Below, piece after piece: positions 34,589 to 45,459 of a stretch of DNA of 64,000 nt. How positions within the stretch are numbered: position 1 is the stretch's first letter; the number at the start of each line of letters is the position of its first letter. Source of the stretch: Zoroaster sp. YZ-2022 (Eukaryota; Echinodermata; Asteroidea; Forcipulatida; Zoroasteridae); assembly GCA_029582265.1 (NCBI GenBank), contig CM055833.1:28136288-28200287 (forward strand). The letters run 5' to 3'. The notes beneath the pieces were generated by a model. The model made no database searches. It saw only the letters and a program-made list of their open reading frames with translations, and was not told the origin of the DNA. Made by a program: the position numbers and the translations under genes.

Positions 34589-34854
34589 AATCAGCTGATT
34601 GGGGTGATGGTTGGGGTTTGGCATGGGCGGATGCAGGGGGAGACAAAAGGGGATTGTCAGCTGATTGGGGTGACGGTTGGGGTTTGGCATGGGCGGATGC
34701 AGGGGGAGGCAAAGGGGATTGTCAGCTGATTGGGGTGATGGTTGGGGTTTGGCATGGGCGGATGCAGGGGGAGGCAAAGGGGATTGTCAGCTGATTGGGG
34801 TGATGGTTGGGGTTTGGCATGGGCGGATGCAGGGGGAGGCAAAGGAGATCGTGC
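34589..34854 (+). repeat. 65-bp minisatellite x4
   Basis: Units start GTCAGCTGATTGGGGTGATG (phase points 34656, 34721, 34786). 65 is not a multiple of three and the array is open in several frames on both strands, so the Pro-rich frames are not genes. Confidence 0.88.
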
Positions 34855-36203
34855 CCCTTTTGTATCAACATGCATGTAAATTTAGACATTTTTTGTGCAA
34901 AAGATAAAGGTTGCGCAAAAAGTATAGATTGATCTCGCACAAATTTTGTGTGTTTAATGGTGAACCGTGTTATTGACAATAAAACAGATTGATGAAAATT
35001 ATCACAAAGGATATTTATAGCAAATTATCACAAAGGATATTTAGCTTTCAACAAGATTTGGAAAAAAAACATCCAAAATAAAAGCACTTCTAAAGTTAAG
35101 AAAGTTCAAATTTTTATTGATATATTTTATAATAATCACCTGATTTACTTTGAGGCTACTTCAATACACAATGTCTGACCATGAAATTGCCTCAGAAGCT
35201 TTTAGTATGGCAGAGCCAATTTTGTTGACTCGGCTGTAATTAGAATCAGCTTTACCTCTGTTGGGAGAAATTACTGTTCATAGAAAAATAAGGCAGAAGG
35301 TGTCGTTTTACCCAAGGGTTTCCCAACTGGGGCCTGTTGGTATCCTCATTGGGAGAATAGGGTTTCAATCAGGATAAATTCTATCAATGACAATATACAG
35401 AAAACATCTAAATTATAGGTTTTTTGTTTACACATGATCAAGTTTGCTTGAGGATAAATTTGTTATTCTGTGCATGTTCGTGGAACTCGTGGTGGTTCGT
35501 GAAAATAAAGTCCATCTGCGTTCATTATTCTACTTGGCCTTCAGCCTTGTGGCATATTGATAGACAGAAGCATTTAATTTTTTCTGTGTTCCACTTGTGC
35601 TTATGAGATGATTTATAGTATAATGATTAACTCTATAGACACTGATAAACAACTAAATTATTGCTTAGCAGAAGTTTACAAAATGTTTATTACGTGTACT
35701 TTTGGTTTGATGGTAGTTTTTGATTTACCAGCTTGGGAATATTTACGACTAAGATGGTCCATACGTTGTGCATTTTTACCAAACAAGATTGGGATCAAGT
35801 AAGGATCAAATGAATTTATGCTTGCAACACATTAATATTTTGTACTTCTTCTAATTAACCTATCACTGTTCTTAAAAACTGCCTAATCACAGAATCTATT
35901 GCATATCACATGACCACTAAGTCAATATAATGCTGCATTTCAATCACAGGGGTGGGATTTTTCCGGATTTTCACAAATCGTAATGTTGTGATCCTCCGGA
36001 TTTTAAAGATTTAAGCAATAAAGGAAAGCAAAGCAATTGCTCAGAACTATAGATTTCACCCCAGCGCTGTTTAACAACAGCGGCCCCAATACCTGCAGCA
36101 AAATTTACGTGGATTTTTCAAAACTGCACAATCAAACCCCTGCAATCAAGATGTGTTTCTAGTGTTAACAGCTTATGCATTTTGCTCTTATGCATTTTGC
36201 TCA

Positions 36204-36326
36204 CCTGGCCTCCTAATCTGTCTTGTTTGAGTCCTAATCCTGTAACAATACAGTACCTGCCAATCAACATAACCTGGGCTTCTGGAGGGCCTAGCCCACT
36301 CACAAAAGACAGATTAGGAGGCCAGG
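36204..36326. repeat. Perfect 21-bp inverted repeat
   Basis: CCTGGCCTCCTAATCTGTCT (36204-36223, plus T) is exactly inverted at 36306-36326, with an 81-bp spacer. Could fold as a hairpin; no element termini seen. Confidence 0.65.
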
Positions 36327-37062
36327 TAGCCTGGGCCTAGCTGGGCTTCTCAAAGGCTTGGCTGTACCAGGACTTTGGCTCTCCTCCCTAAGGGTTCCCT
36401 AATAGTGGTAACGTTGTTTACCTGGGGGAAAAATATCATCCTTAATAATTGCCGAAAACAAATGATGAAAGTAATGTTTTAAAAAGTTGAATGGCTCTTC
36501 TATTAGTCACACTTACAGTTTTCTGTGTACTGAATGCTGGTAACGTTTTGAAGTTTCAGTACCATAAACAACATTTATTAATATGAGTAAAGTAAATTTC
36601 AAATGTTAATTGTCACAGTCTTCCAAAAGGAGAAGTATTTTTTGTAATGTTTTGTACGAAATGGAAGAGGTTTGCAAAGGTTGAAGAGAAATGTTACAAG
36701 TCATGTTACTGAAAATTAACAACTTTCATTGTTTTTCCCCCGATAATTAATTATGAAAGTTAATTTTAAAAACTGTATTCAAGAAAACAGCTTATGATGT
36801 TGAATAGCATTGATCACAATGAGCTGGAATAGTTTGTAATTTGGGCAAATATCATGCAAAAAGTTCATGTGGTATTGGCATATGAAATGTTGTTTGCAAT
36901 CAGTTCTATTGGTCTGTTTATGAAACAATTCACATCTGAAACAACTCAAAGACCAAAGATTAAAGAAATGCATTGTAATTTAAGAATAAAGTACTTTGCA
37001 TTGGGCAAAAGCCTTTTGAAAAGAACATTTATTTACTAAGCGAAGGTACAACATTGGTATTT

Positions 37063-37520
37063 AGAAACATACATTCACGTACATTCACTTAAACCCTCTA
37101 GATTTTGAGAAATACATAACAGAATCAACCTGTGAAAGGTTTATCACAAAAGTGCTCACATACTTTCTAAAATGAGAAACATACATTCACGTACATTCAC
37201 TTAAACCCTCTAGATGTTGAGAAATACATAACAGAATCAACCTGTGAAAGGTTTATCACAAAAGTGCTCACATATTTTCTAAAATTAGAAACATACATTC
37301 ACATACATTCACATACATTCACTTAAACCCTCTAGATTTTGAGAAATACATAACAGAATCAACCTGTGAAAGGTTTATCACAAAAGTGCTCACATATTTT
37401 CTAAAATTAGAAACATACATTCACGTACATTCACTTAAACCCTCTAGATTTTGAGAAATACATAACAGAATCAACCTGTGAAAGGTTTATCACAAAAGTG
37501 CTCACATATTTTCTAAAATG
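37063..37520 (+). repeat. ~112-bp satellite-like array x4
   Basis: Four copies starting GAAACATACATTCAC, at 37063, 37175, 37288 and 37410. The third carries an extra 10-12 bp ACATACATTC. Copies are over 95% alike, so the array is recent. Confidence 0.9.
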
Positions 37521-39048
37521 TTTAAGTATATGCTTTTTAAATTCAGCATAACAATCAAATGTTTTCTTTAACATGAAAGCACTTTAGATGGAATAATTTT
37601 TCATAATAATTTAAACTTTTAAAATTTAAACCAACTTTACACCAAGTGAGCTTTAAACAAATAATTTGGTTATTACCAATGCTGTACCTTCCTTTTTGAA
37701 AAGAAAATTTAGCCAATTCTAGATGAGAGTAATAATAGATTGTTAGATGGAAAGGAAGGCGTGCATTGTGAACTTGAGAAATGTCCTATATTAGGTGTTA
37801 AAACCCATTTAATATATGTATATATATATCTACAAACCTTTAAAAACATATAAATGATATTTAAAATTCATGTTTCATTTGTTTTTGTATTTACTAATGC
37901 AGTGGAAAGAGATTGCAACAAATAACTTGCCTTCTGTAAAATAAATTGAAGTTGGCAGTGATAACTATTTCTTTATTGTCTCTTCTTGCGTCAATGATTG
38001 TTCTCTTTGTAGCAACTGAAGGTTCATCTCATTCCCCCCCCCCCCTTGTCTTTTGAAAGGTAAAAAAATGTATGCTGGTGGACAAAGAGGTAATATTACA
38101 TTTATGTCAGCAGCAATAGCCAAATGAAGCCAAATGAATCTTGTTAAAATCAAAGACAATATGCACCATGATGACATTGATATGTTTATTTTATTATTTT
38201 CAACTTCTTTTTGGGTAAAATTTGTAGGTGATTGTTTAGCAGCCATTCCTGTATCTCTGCATCCAGACCAACCAGTCTTTGGACCCCCTGAGGTGGATGA
38301 TAGTGTGGGTAGTTGTATAGGATGAGATCTGTTGGTTGGTCTAGGGCACCTCAGTCACACGCTCACAGAGACCCCAGTTTGAACTAATTACAACAAATGT
38401 ATATCCGTTTCCCACAGTTTGGTTAGTTTTATGGAAGGCCCAATGAACTTTTCAGCTGTTGGGACACATTGAAAAAAATTATTTATAAATTATTTGTATT
38501 AATCCTAACTAACAACCGGGACGAAATGCAGTATTGGGCTGAATACAAGTCTAGCATTTCAAATCACAGTAAAAGTTCAATAGCGCCCCCACCGACAATT
38601 GATTTAAAGACAAACTTGTGACTCTTTTGTCGTCGTCTGCTATTTCCGTGCTGCCGGCCGTGCCCGTGGTTCAAGTTATTGTGTGGACAGTATTGAACTG
38701 TAACGTTAAGTGTTCATCTACAAACTAAAAAAAAGGTATAACATTAACAAGTTATGATTTTCATTCTATTTTAATTATTAGTATATGTGATGATCACATT
38801 GCACTAATGAACTAACGTTAGGCTATAGGCTATAACGTAGATCCAACTTCTCATTAAATTAAATTTTAATAACTTTTGAAAGGGTTTGTTTAATTTTTGT
38901 TAACACTACTGACTACAGTTCATGAGTTAGCCACCGGCGTGAAGTTAGTTGGTTACTTATTCGACGTTTGACATTCAATATCAAACAAGTAACGGTTACT
39001 GGTTTGACATTCGATTTAATGCATGTCCTATATGCGACAATTGCATTC

Positions 39049-39830
39049 GGTCAGTTTCTAGTGGTCAGACCCTTTTGGCCGGGCACTGTTAGGTATCAAT
39101 GTATAGAGGATGACCCAAGGATGACCTCAAAGGTCACCTTGACCCGGCCATTGGGGTCCTTATATTTTTTATACATTTTTTAATATTTTTATTGTCATAT
39201 ATACAGTGTACATGCTGTTAAAAACGCCCCAAATGTAATGGTCAGTTTCTAGTGGTCAGACCCTTTTGGCCGGGCACTGTTTGGTATCAATGTAAAGAGG
39301 ATGACCCGAGGATTACCTCAATGGTCACCTTGACCCGGCCATTGGGGTTCTTATATTTTTTATTAATTTTTAAATATTTACTATATTTTATTGTCATATA
39401 TACATGATGTACAGTGTACATATGCTGTTAAAAATGCCCCAAATGTAATGGTCAGTTTCTAGTGGTCAGACCCTTTTGGCCGGGCACTGTTGGGTATCAA
39501 TGTATAGAGGATGACCCAAGGATGACCTCAAAGGTCACCTTGACCCGGCCATTGGGGTCCTTATATTTGTTATTAATTTTTTAATATTATTATTGTCATA
39601 TATACAGTGTACATGCTGTTAAAAACGCCCCAAATGTAATGGTCAGTTTCTAGTGGTCAGACCCTTTTGGCCAGTTTCTAGTGGTCAGACCCTTTTGGCC
39701 GGGCACTGTTAGGTATCAATGTAAAGAGGATGACCCAAGTATGACCTCAATGGTCACCTTGACCTGGCCAATGAGGTCATTATATTTTTTATTAATTTTT
39801 TAATATTTTCTATATTTTATTGTTATACAG
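39049..39830 (+). repeat. ~200-bp tandem repeat x4, left arm
   Basis: Units begin GGTCAGTTTCTAGTGGTCAG at 39049, 39240, 39450 and 39641, each containing CCTTTTGGCCGGGCACTGTT and a CCTTGACCCGGCCATTGGGG block. The last unit has a 28-bp partial duplication at 39669. Reverse copies lie at 44090-44343. Confidence 0.88.
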
Positions 39831-40081
39831 TGTGTTTAAAAAAAAGGTAATCCTAATTTAAAGGATTAATATGGCCAGACTATATGTTTACCAGCAAAAA
39901 GCATGGTATCATCTTAAAGCAGAAGCTATGTGCTTTCCAATGATACCTTGGGTTACACTCCAGGGTCACGCATCATTGAGCACCACTGTCTTGAAATTGT
40001 GGTGCACAATTGCAGTTGGTTCACTTTCCTGCTGAACAAAATCGACACAGATTTATGTTCAATCATTAGATTGAGTGAAAT

Positions 40082-40455
40082 GTCAATGGTCAGGCCTATC
40101 TTCAAATGATCAACGAGGAGGTTGTGCCACAGATGGAGATCCACTTCCAGCGACAGCAAAATGGAATGTTCCGTTATGTGTGGTGGGCTCAAGATGGTGC
40201 ACCAGCCCAACGTCTCATCGCTGTTCGAAATCGCCTCCAAGAACTCTTTCATGAACGCGTGATTGCTCTGAACCTCCCCGCTTGAATGGCCCCCAAGGTC
40301 ACCAGACCTCACCCCTGCGACTTCTTTTTGTGGGGTCATTTGAAGAACAAAGTTTTCAGCACCCTCCACACAACATGCAGGATTTGCGTGAAAGGATTCA
40401 TTGTGAGGTGGACAGTTTGCGACAAGATCCACGTGCCGTGAGAGACGAGCTGTGA
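40082..40455 (+). pseudogene. Mariner-type transposase C-terminal remnant
   Basis: Plus strand: FRYVWWAQDGAPAQR (QDGAPAH-like catalytic Asp motif), then EWPPRSPDLTP in one frame and CDFFLWGHLKNKVFS in another, then HNMQDLRERI. Two frameshifts near 40285 and 40320 and missing N-terminal half. Matches the Tc1/mariner superfamily catalytic domain. The long minus-strand frame 39953-40432 is its shadow. Confidence 0.85.
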
Positions 40456-40959
40456 CGACATGCGCGTCGATGTCAACTGTGCTTGGATAGGGAGGTGGAC
40501 ACGTGGAGGGCCTTGGCCAATGAGAGAAAATCAGAAACTTCTGCTGTTAAATGTTTTACTCATGATCATGAATAAAATATTGATGTTTGCATATATAATG
40601 AGCTGCGAGTGTCAATTTTATAAATGATGTCACTGTCACAACTAACCCGTGAGGGTTCTACGCGATGACCTAGGAAGCAAAACACATACTGCAGAAGTAA
40701 ATCACCACAAAGAAATCCAGAAAATATATTTACTTTAATTAAAAATTTATTTACAAATTAGTTATATTCTTTTACAATTCATTTATTCCTTTCAAATTAT
40801 CCCATTAATTATCCAAATCACTATAGGCCTAATATAACCATTAATTCCTGAAATTACTTTAAAAATCGTATCCTTGATCTTTATTACTTGATCACACGAT
40901 TACTCGACTAACCACCGTATCATTATAATCCTTGACAACTTAGTTATTCCATTCCAATT

Positions 40960-41240
40960 ACTCCATTCCAATTATTTCATTATTTATACGAATCACTAAT
41001 GAAATTACTTTATACTTCAACCAACTATAATCTAGATCTATTTATCCAATCCAATATAATCACTGAACAATTCTATTCCAATTATTCCATTATTTATACA
41101 AATCACTAATGAAATTACTTTATACGTCATGACTAACTATTATCTAGATCTATTTATCCAATCCAATATAATCACCAAACAATTTTATTCCATTATTTAT
41201 ACAAATCATTAATGAAATTACTTTAAATCAAACAAATAAC
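40960..41240 (+). repeat. ~120-bp AT-rich tandem repeat, 2.4 copies
   Basis: CATTATTTATACRAATCA followed by AATGAAATTACTTTA and AATCTAGATCTATTTATCC blocks recur with a spacing of about 110-125 bp. Confidence 0.8.
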
Positions 41241-41576
41241 TTTGTAAATTTTTCATAGTATATACATAATACATAATATAGTATACATCGTATAAATTGT
41301 AACTGTTTTGTTTAGCTAGTTTTCTATGTATTCTAATTTAGTTGTAACTGTTAAATTATTTTATGTACTATTTATTTTTGTTAAATAAAATGCCAAGTTG
41401 AAATTATAAGGCCCTATATTTGATTTTCTCTCTTACTTATACTAAATCAGTCTCAATAGCGCCTAATAATTCATTAAAATATTTATGTCCCCGTACATCC
41501 TGCCTTTATAATAATGTTTTATTTGTTCTCTTATATTAAACCAGTCTCAATAGCGTGAGATGCGTCAAAAAATTAC

Positions 41577-41738
41577 AGGGGGCGAGTTCGTCGGGGGCGA
41601 GCTTTCCAAGGGGCGACTTTGTGAGGGGCGAGTTTGTTAGGGGCGAGTTTGTACAAGTAGGGGGCGAGTTTGTCAGGGGCGAGTTTGTAAGGGACAAGAT
41701 TGTAAGGGGCGAGTTTGCCAGGGGGCGAGTTGACTGGC
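41577..41738 (+). repeat. 15-17 bp minisatellite GGGGCGAGTTTGTMA
   Basis: About nine degenerate units. The ORFs translating to REFVRGEFV or TNSPLTNSP are by-products of the array. Confidence 0.85.
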
Positions 41739-42269
41739 ATGCGGTCATATTATCGTTGCTGTTGCATAAATGAACCAGTAATTTTTAGTTATTTTGTTCA
41801 TCTTTAAACTAGAACACTGACTCCATGTCCTGATGAAAATGTGCTCTGATCATGATGATGTTGTCCCTTAAATTCACAAACTATATAATCTTTAATCAAA
41901 CGTTTCCCTTAATACGAATAAGAATACGTTATATCACCCTGCATCGTAGTTCCAACCGCACCCTTAGACCAGACGATATCCACCAGGGTATCATACAAAA
42001 GACAATTAATTCCCATCTATATAACCAACCTCCTTTACACATGACAGTTGAAGTACTTTGTTGCAATATACTAGTAATATGGATTATACAGTTGGAATCT
42101 CAGAAGGTATGCAATTAGTATCTCACATCAAGTACAAATTAGTATGGTATTTGTATTAAATCATATTTTTCACATAATTATACGGGCTACAATTAGGTCT
42201 GGGCTTAATTTCATAGAGCTGCTAAGTCAGAATAAAAATAAAAATCACTGAGCTTGAAATTGGGACCTT

Positions 42270-43150
42270 AGAATGACATCAGTCAGAATAAAAATTAAAA
42301 ACACTGGGATTGAACTCCGGACCTCCTACTTATAAGCCAAGAGTGTTATCCACTAGTAAGACCACTTTCCGTCCTTATGACATTTGTGTTTGAGTTTATT
42401 TATAAATCTTAGACATAAACATTAGAATGACATCAGTCAGAATAAAAATTAAAAATACTAGACTCGAGCCTTAGGACACCCTGGGCTCGAACTTAGGACC
42501 TCCTACTTACAAGTCAAGAGTCTTATCCACTAGACCACTAGCTGCGCTTAAGATAATAGTGTTTGAGTTTAATTAATTAGAATGACATCAGTCCAAGTAA
42601 AAAAAAAGACTTACACTGGGTTTGAACCTAGGACCTCCTGCTTACAAGTCAACATTAGTATCCACTAGACCACTTGCTGTCGTTGGGACATATGCGTTTG
42701 AGTTTAATTATAAACCTTAGATATAAACCTTAGAATGACATCAGTCAGAATAAAAATAAAAAATACTAGACTCGAGCCTAGGACACCCTGGGCTCGAACT
42801 TAGGACCTCTTACTTACAAGTCAAGAGTCTTATCCACTAGACCACTAGCTGCGCTAAAGATAATGGCGTTTGAGTTTAATTAATTAGAATGATATCAGTC
42901 CGAGTAATAAAAAAAAAAGACTTACACTGGGTTTGAACCTAGGACCTCCTGCTTACAAGTCAACATTAGTACCCACTAGACCACTTGCTGTCGTTGGGAC
43001 ATATGCGTTTGAGTTTAATTATAAACCTTAGATATAAACCTTAGAATGGCATCAGTCAGAATAAAAAAAACAAACACTGGGCTTGAACTCAGGACCTCCT
43101 ATTTATTAGTCAAGAGTCTTATCCGCTAAACCACTTGCTGTGCTTGAAAT
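42270..43150 (-). repeat. Tandem array of six tRNA-like modules
   Basis: Minus-strand tRNA-like cores (box A TGGTCTAGTGG, arm CTTGTAAGCAGG, box B GGTTCAAACC or variants) lie near 42306-42366, 42482-42545, 42615-42678, 42789-42850, 42926-42990 and 43075-43140. Linkers share TTAGAATGACATCAGTC and GTTTGAGTTTAATTA. Modules 2-3 and 4-5 form a higher-order unit of about 300-312 bp. Stems are imperfect; probably SINE-derived rather than working tRNAs. Confidence 0.78.
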
Positions 43151-43500
43151 CGTTGTATTTGAGTTTAATTATATACCTCTTTTTTATTTAATGTGTTAAC
43201 ACTAGTGTCATAATTATAGACTCTTTCTTAATCTAGTGTTTATATCATTAAGTAAGCATATGATTACTGTTATTTCTTTTAAGTCCATATCCCATGAGCT
43301 GACTTCCAGATAGAGGGTGCTAAATTTCCCCAAGTATAGACTTTGAGGTTTATATATTAGAAATCCACCGAGGTGGTGGTGGTTGACCAAGTGGTTCAAC
43401 TGGTTAACCCACTGTGAAATGGAAACTTAAGATTCCCCAGATGGGTTCAAGACGCACCGTAGTCCAGAGTTTTGTTTTCCCTTTTCCACAAACACCCCCC

Positions 43501-44091
43501 TCGCCTGGCTGGCTCGCCTGGCTGGCTCGCCTGGCTGGCTCGCCTGGCTGGCCCGCCTGGCTGGCTGGCCCGCCTGGCTGGCTGGCCCGCCTGGCTGGCT
43601 GGCCCGCCTGGCTGGCTGGCCCGCCTGGCTGGCTGGCCCGCCTGGCTGGCTGGCCCGCCTGGCTGGCTGGCCCGCCTGGCTGGCTCGCCTGGCTGGCTGG
43701 CTGGCTCGCCTGGCTGGCTGGCTCGCCTGGCTGGCTGGCTCGCCTGGCTGGCTGGCTCGCCTGGCTGGCTGGCTCGCCTGGCTGGCTGGCTCGCCTGGCT
43801 GGCTGGCTCGCCTGGCTGGCTGGCTCGCCTGGCTGGCTCGCCTGGCTGGCTCGCCTGGCTGGCTCGCCTGGCTGGCTCGCCTGGCTGGCTCGCCTGGCTG
43901 GCTCGCCTGGCTGGCTCGCCTGGCTGGCTCGCCTGGCTGGCTCGCCTGGCTGGCTCGCCTGGCTGGCTCGCCTGGCTGGCTCGCCTGGCTGGCTCGCCTG
44001 GCTGGCTCGCCTGGCTGGCTCGCCTGGCTGGCTCGCCTGGCTGGCTCGCCTGGCTGGCTCGCCTGGCTGGCTCGCCTGGCTGCTCAAGGTG
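43501..44091 (+). repeat. 590-bp CGCCTGGCTGG minisatellite
   Basis: Units of 13 bp (TCGCCTGGCTGGC) and 17 bp (CGCCTGGCTGGCTGGCY) in blocks: 13-mers, then 17-mers with CCC, then 17-mers with CTC, then a long run of 13-mers. GC-rich island in AT-rich DNA; open on both strands as Trp-Leu-Ala-Gly or Arg-Ala-Ser-Gln repeats. It abuts the inner copy of the 200-bp unit at CTCAAGGTGATCC. Confidence 0.93.
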
Positions 44092-44473
44092 ATCCTTGGG
44101 TCATCCTCTTTACATGGATACCTAACAGTGCCCGGCCAAAAGGGTCTGACCACTAGAAACTGACCATTACATTTGGGGCGTTTTTAACAGCATGTGCACT
44201 GTATTTAAAAATTAATAAAAAATATAAGGACCTCATTGGCCGGGTCAAGGTGACCATTGAGGTCATCCGTGGGTCATCCTCTTTACATTGATACCTAACA
44301 GTACCCGGCCAAAAGGGTCTGACCACTAGAAACTGACCGAATGCAATTGCCCCATATAGGACATGCATTAAATCTTGTTACTTGTTTGATATTGAATGTC
44401 AAACGTCGAATATGTAACCAACTTCACGTCGGTCAGTTAGCCCCGATTTTACGTTAACGTTACAAAAATGGAG

Positions 44474-44777
44474 CGATTTTTCATTTTTTCCCCAACTTTT
44501 GATCTGCTAATTATTACAACCTAAAACTTAGTAATTAGGTAACCTTGCCCAAGCAGACACTTTTGGCATAAAATCCATTATTCTGGGATAGCTCACTTTC
44601 ATGAAATTTTCAAAACATTTTTGAAAAAAATAAAAAATAACAATAAAATTAAAATTTCACAAAAATTACCAATCTCACAATAGTGAACTTTATGCCAAAA
44701 GTGTCTGCTTGGGCAAGCTTACCTAATCACAAAATTTTTGATTGTAATAATTAACTGATCAAAAGATGAAAAAATCG
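44474..44777. mobile_element. Foldback MITE, ~105-bp arms
   Basis: Arms 44474-44580 and 44672-44777 are inverse; both hold TTGCCCAAGCAGACACTTTT or its complement. Ends CGATTTTTCATTTTTTCC and GATGAAAAAATCG. No target duplication resolved. Confidence 0.78.
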
Positions 44778-45243
44778 TCCTTTTTTGTACATGTGGGGCT
44801 AGGGCCAAGGATACGGAGGGAGTCCAGTGATTGGCACTGGAATGGGGTTAAATTTTTGTGCACAACCTCACTAACATTACCGTTATTAACAATGACACTA
44901 ACAGTTATCATTAAGTTAGTCCTGACAGCTATTCCTAGGATCCTATTCCTGTCGCATGTTTGTAGAGCATACTTTTTACTTTTACACGAAATCAAAGATT
45001 TATAGAGGATCTCAATAACCAAGGACAGCTCAGCACAACAACAAATGCAACAATACAAACGATAATGAACATTAAAATAAACTGTATGTAAAAATGCAAA
45101 AGAAAATAACGTTATTTCAACTAATAATGTTAACCAGCAGAAGAATTTTGCAGACCCCATGCCTAAAAAAAGATTTTTTTACAGAATTTTTGGACTGGCT
45201 TGTCAGACTTTCGGACCAATTTTGAGTGACTTGGATTTTTTCT

Positions 45244-45450
45244 TTTTCATCAGAACATTGCTATTTTACTTTAGGAAGGGAAAACAAATGCTTTAAAATA
45301 ATTCATTTCTCAAATAATGGAAATGAATTTATAGTAAGTCCTGTCATTGATGATTTTTTTTGTTTTACTGTTAAACTATACTTCTGACAACTACATGTAC
45401 ATGTATTATGAGAAATATCTCATTTTAAAGTATTTTTCCCCGTTTTATCA
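45244..45450. repeat. Dispersed repeat, copy 2
   Basis: Diverged partner of 4655-5000, sharing the order of blocks GCTATTTTACTT, GGAAAACAAAT and ATATCTCATTT. Confidence 0.45.
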
Positions 45451-45459
45451 ATGTTCTAA

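Larger units (their letters stand above)
38936..44430. mobile_element. 5.5-kb inverted-repeat composite element
   Basis: Outer segments 38936-39060 and 44335-44425 are inverted copies (GTTACTT-TTCGACGTTTGAC, ATATCAAACAAGT, GCATGTCCTATA). Each leads inward into the same about 200-bp unit beginning GGTCAGTTTCTAGTGGTCAG: four copies on the left, about one and a half on the right. The interior holds a mariner remnant, AT-rich tandem DNA, tRNA-like modules and a CCTGG-type array. Target duplication not found; could be a large foldback transposon or an inverted duplication. Confidence 0.6.

Noticed and set aside
34571..34979. Pro/His-rich and Gly/Trp-rich frames
   Set aside because: Translations of a 65-bp minisatellite whose period shifts frame each unit.
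39953..40432. 159-codon minus-strand frame
   Set aside because: It is the antisense of a mariner-type transposase remnant whose catalytic motifs read on the plus strand.
43404..44163. 249-codon frames on both strands
   Set aside because: Products of the CGCCTGGCTGG minisatellite and its flanks; no non-repeat protein content.
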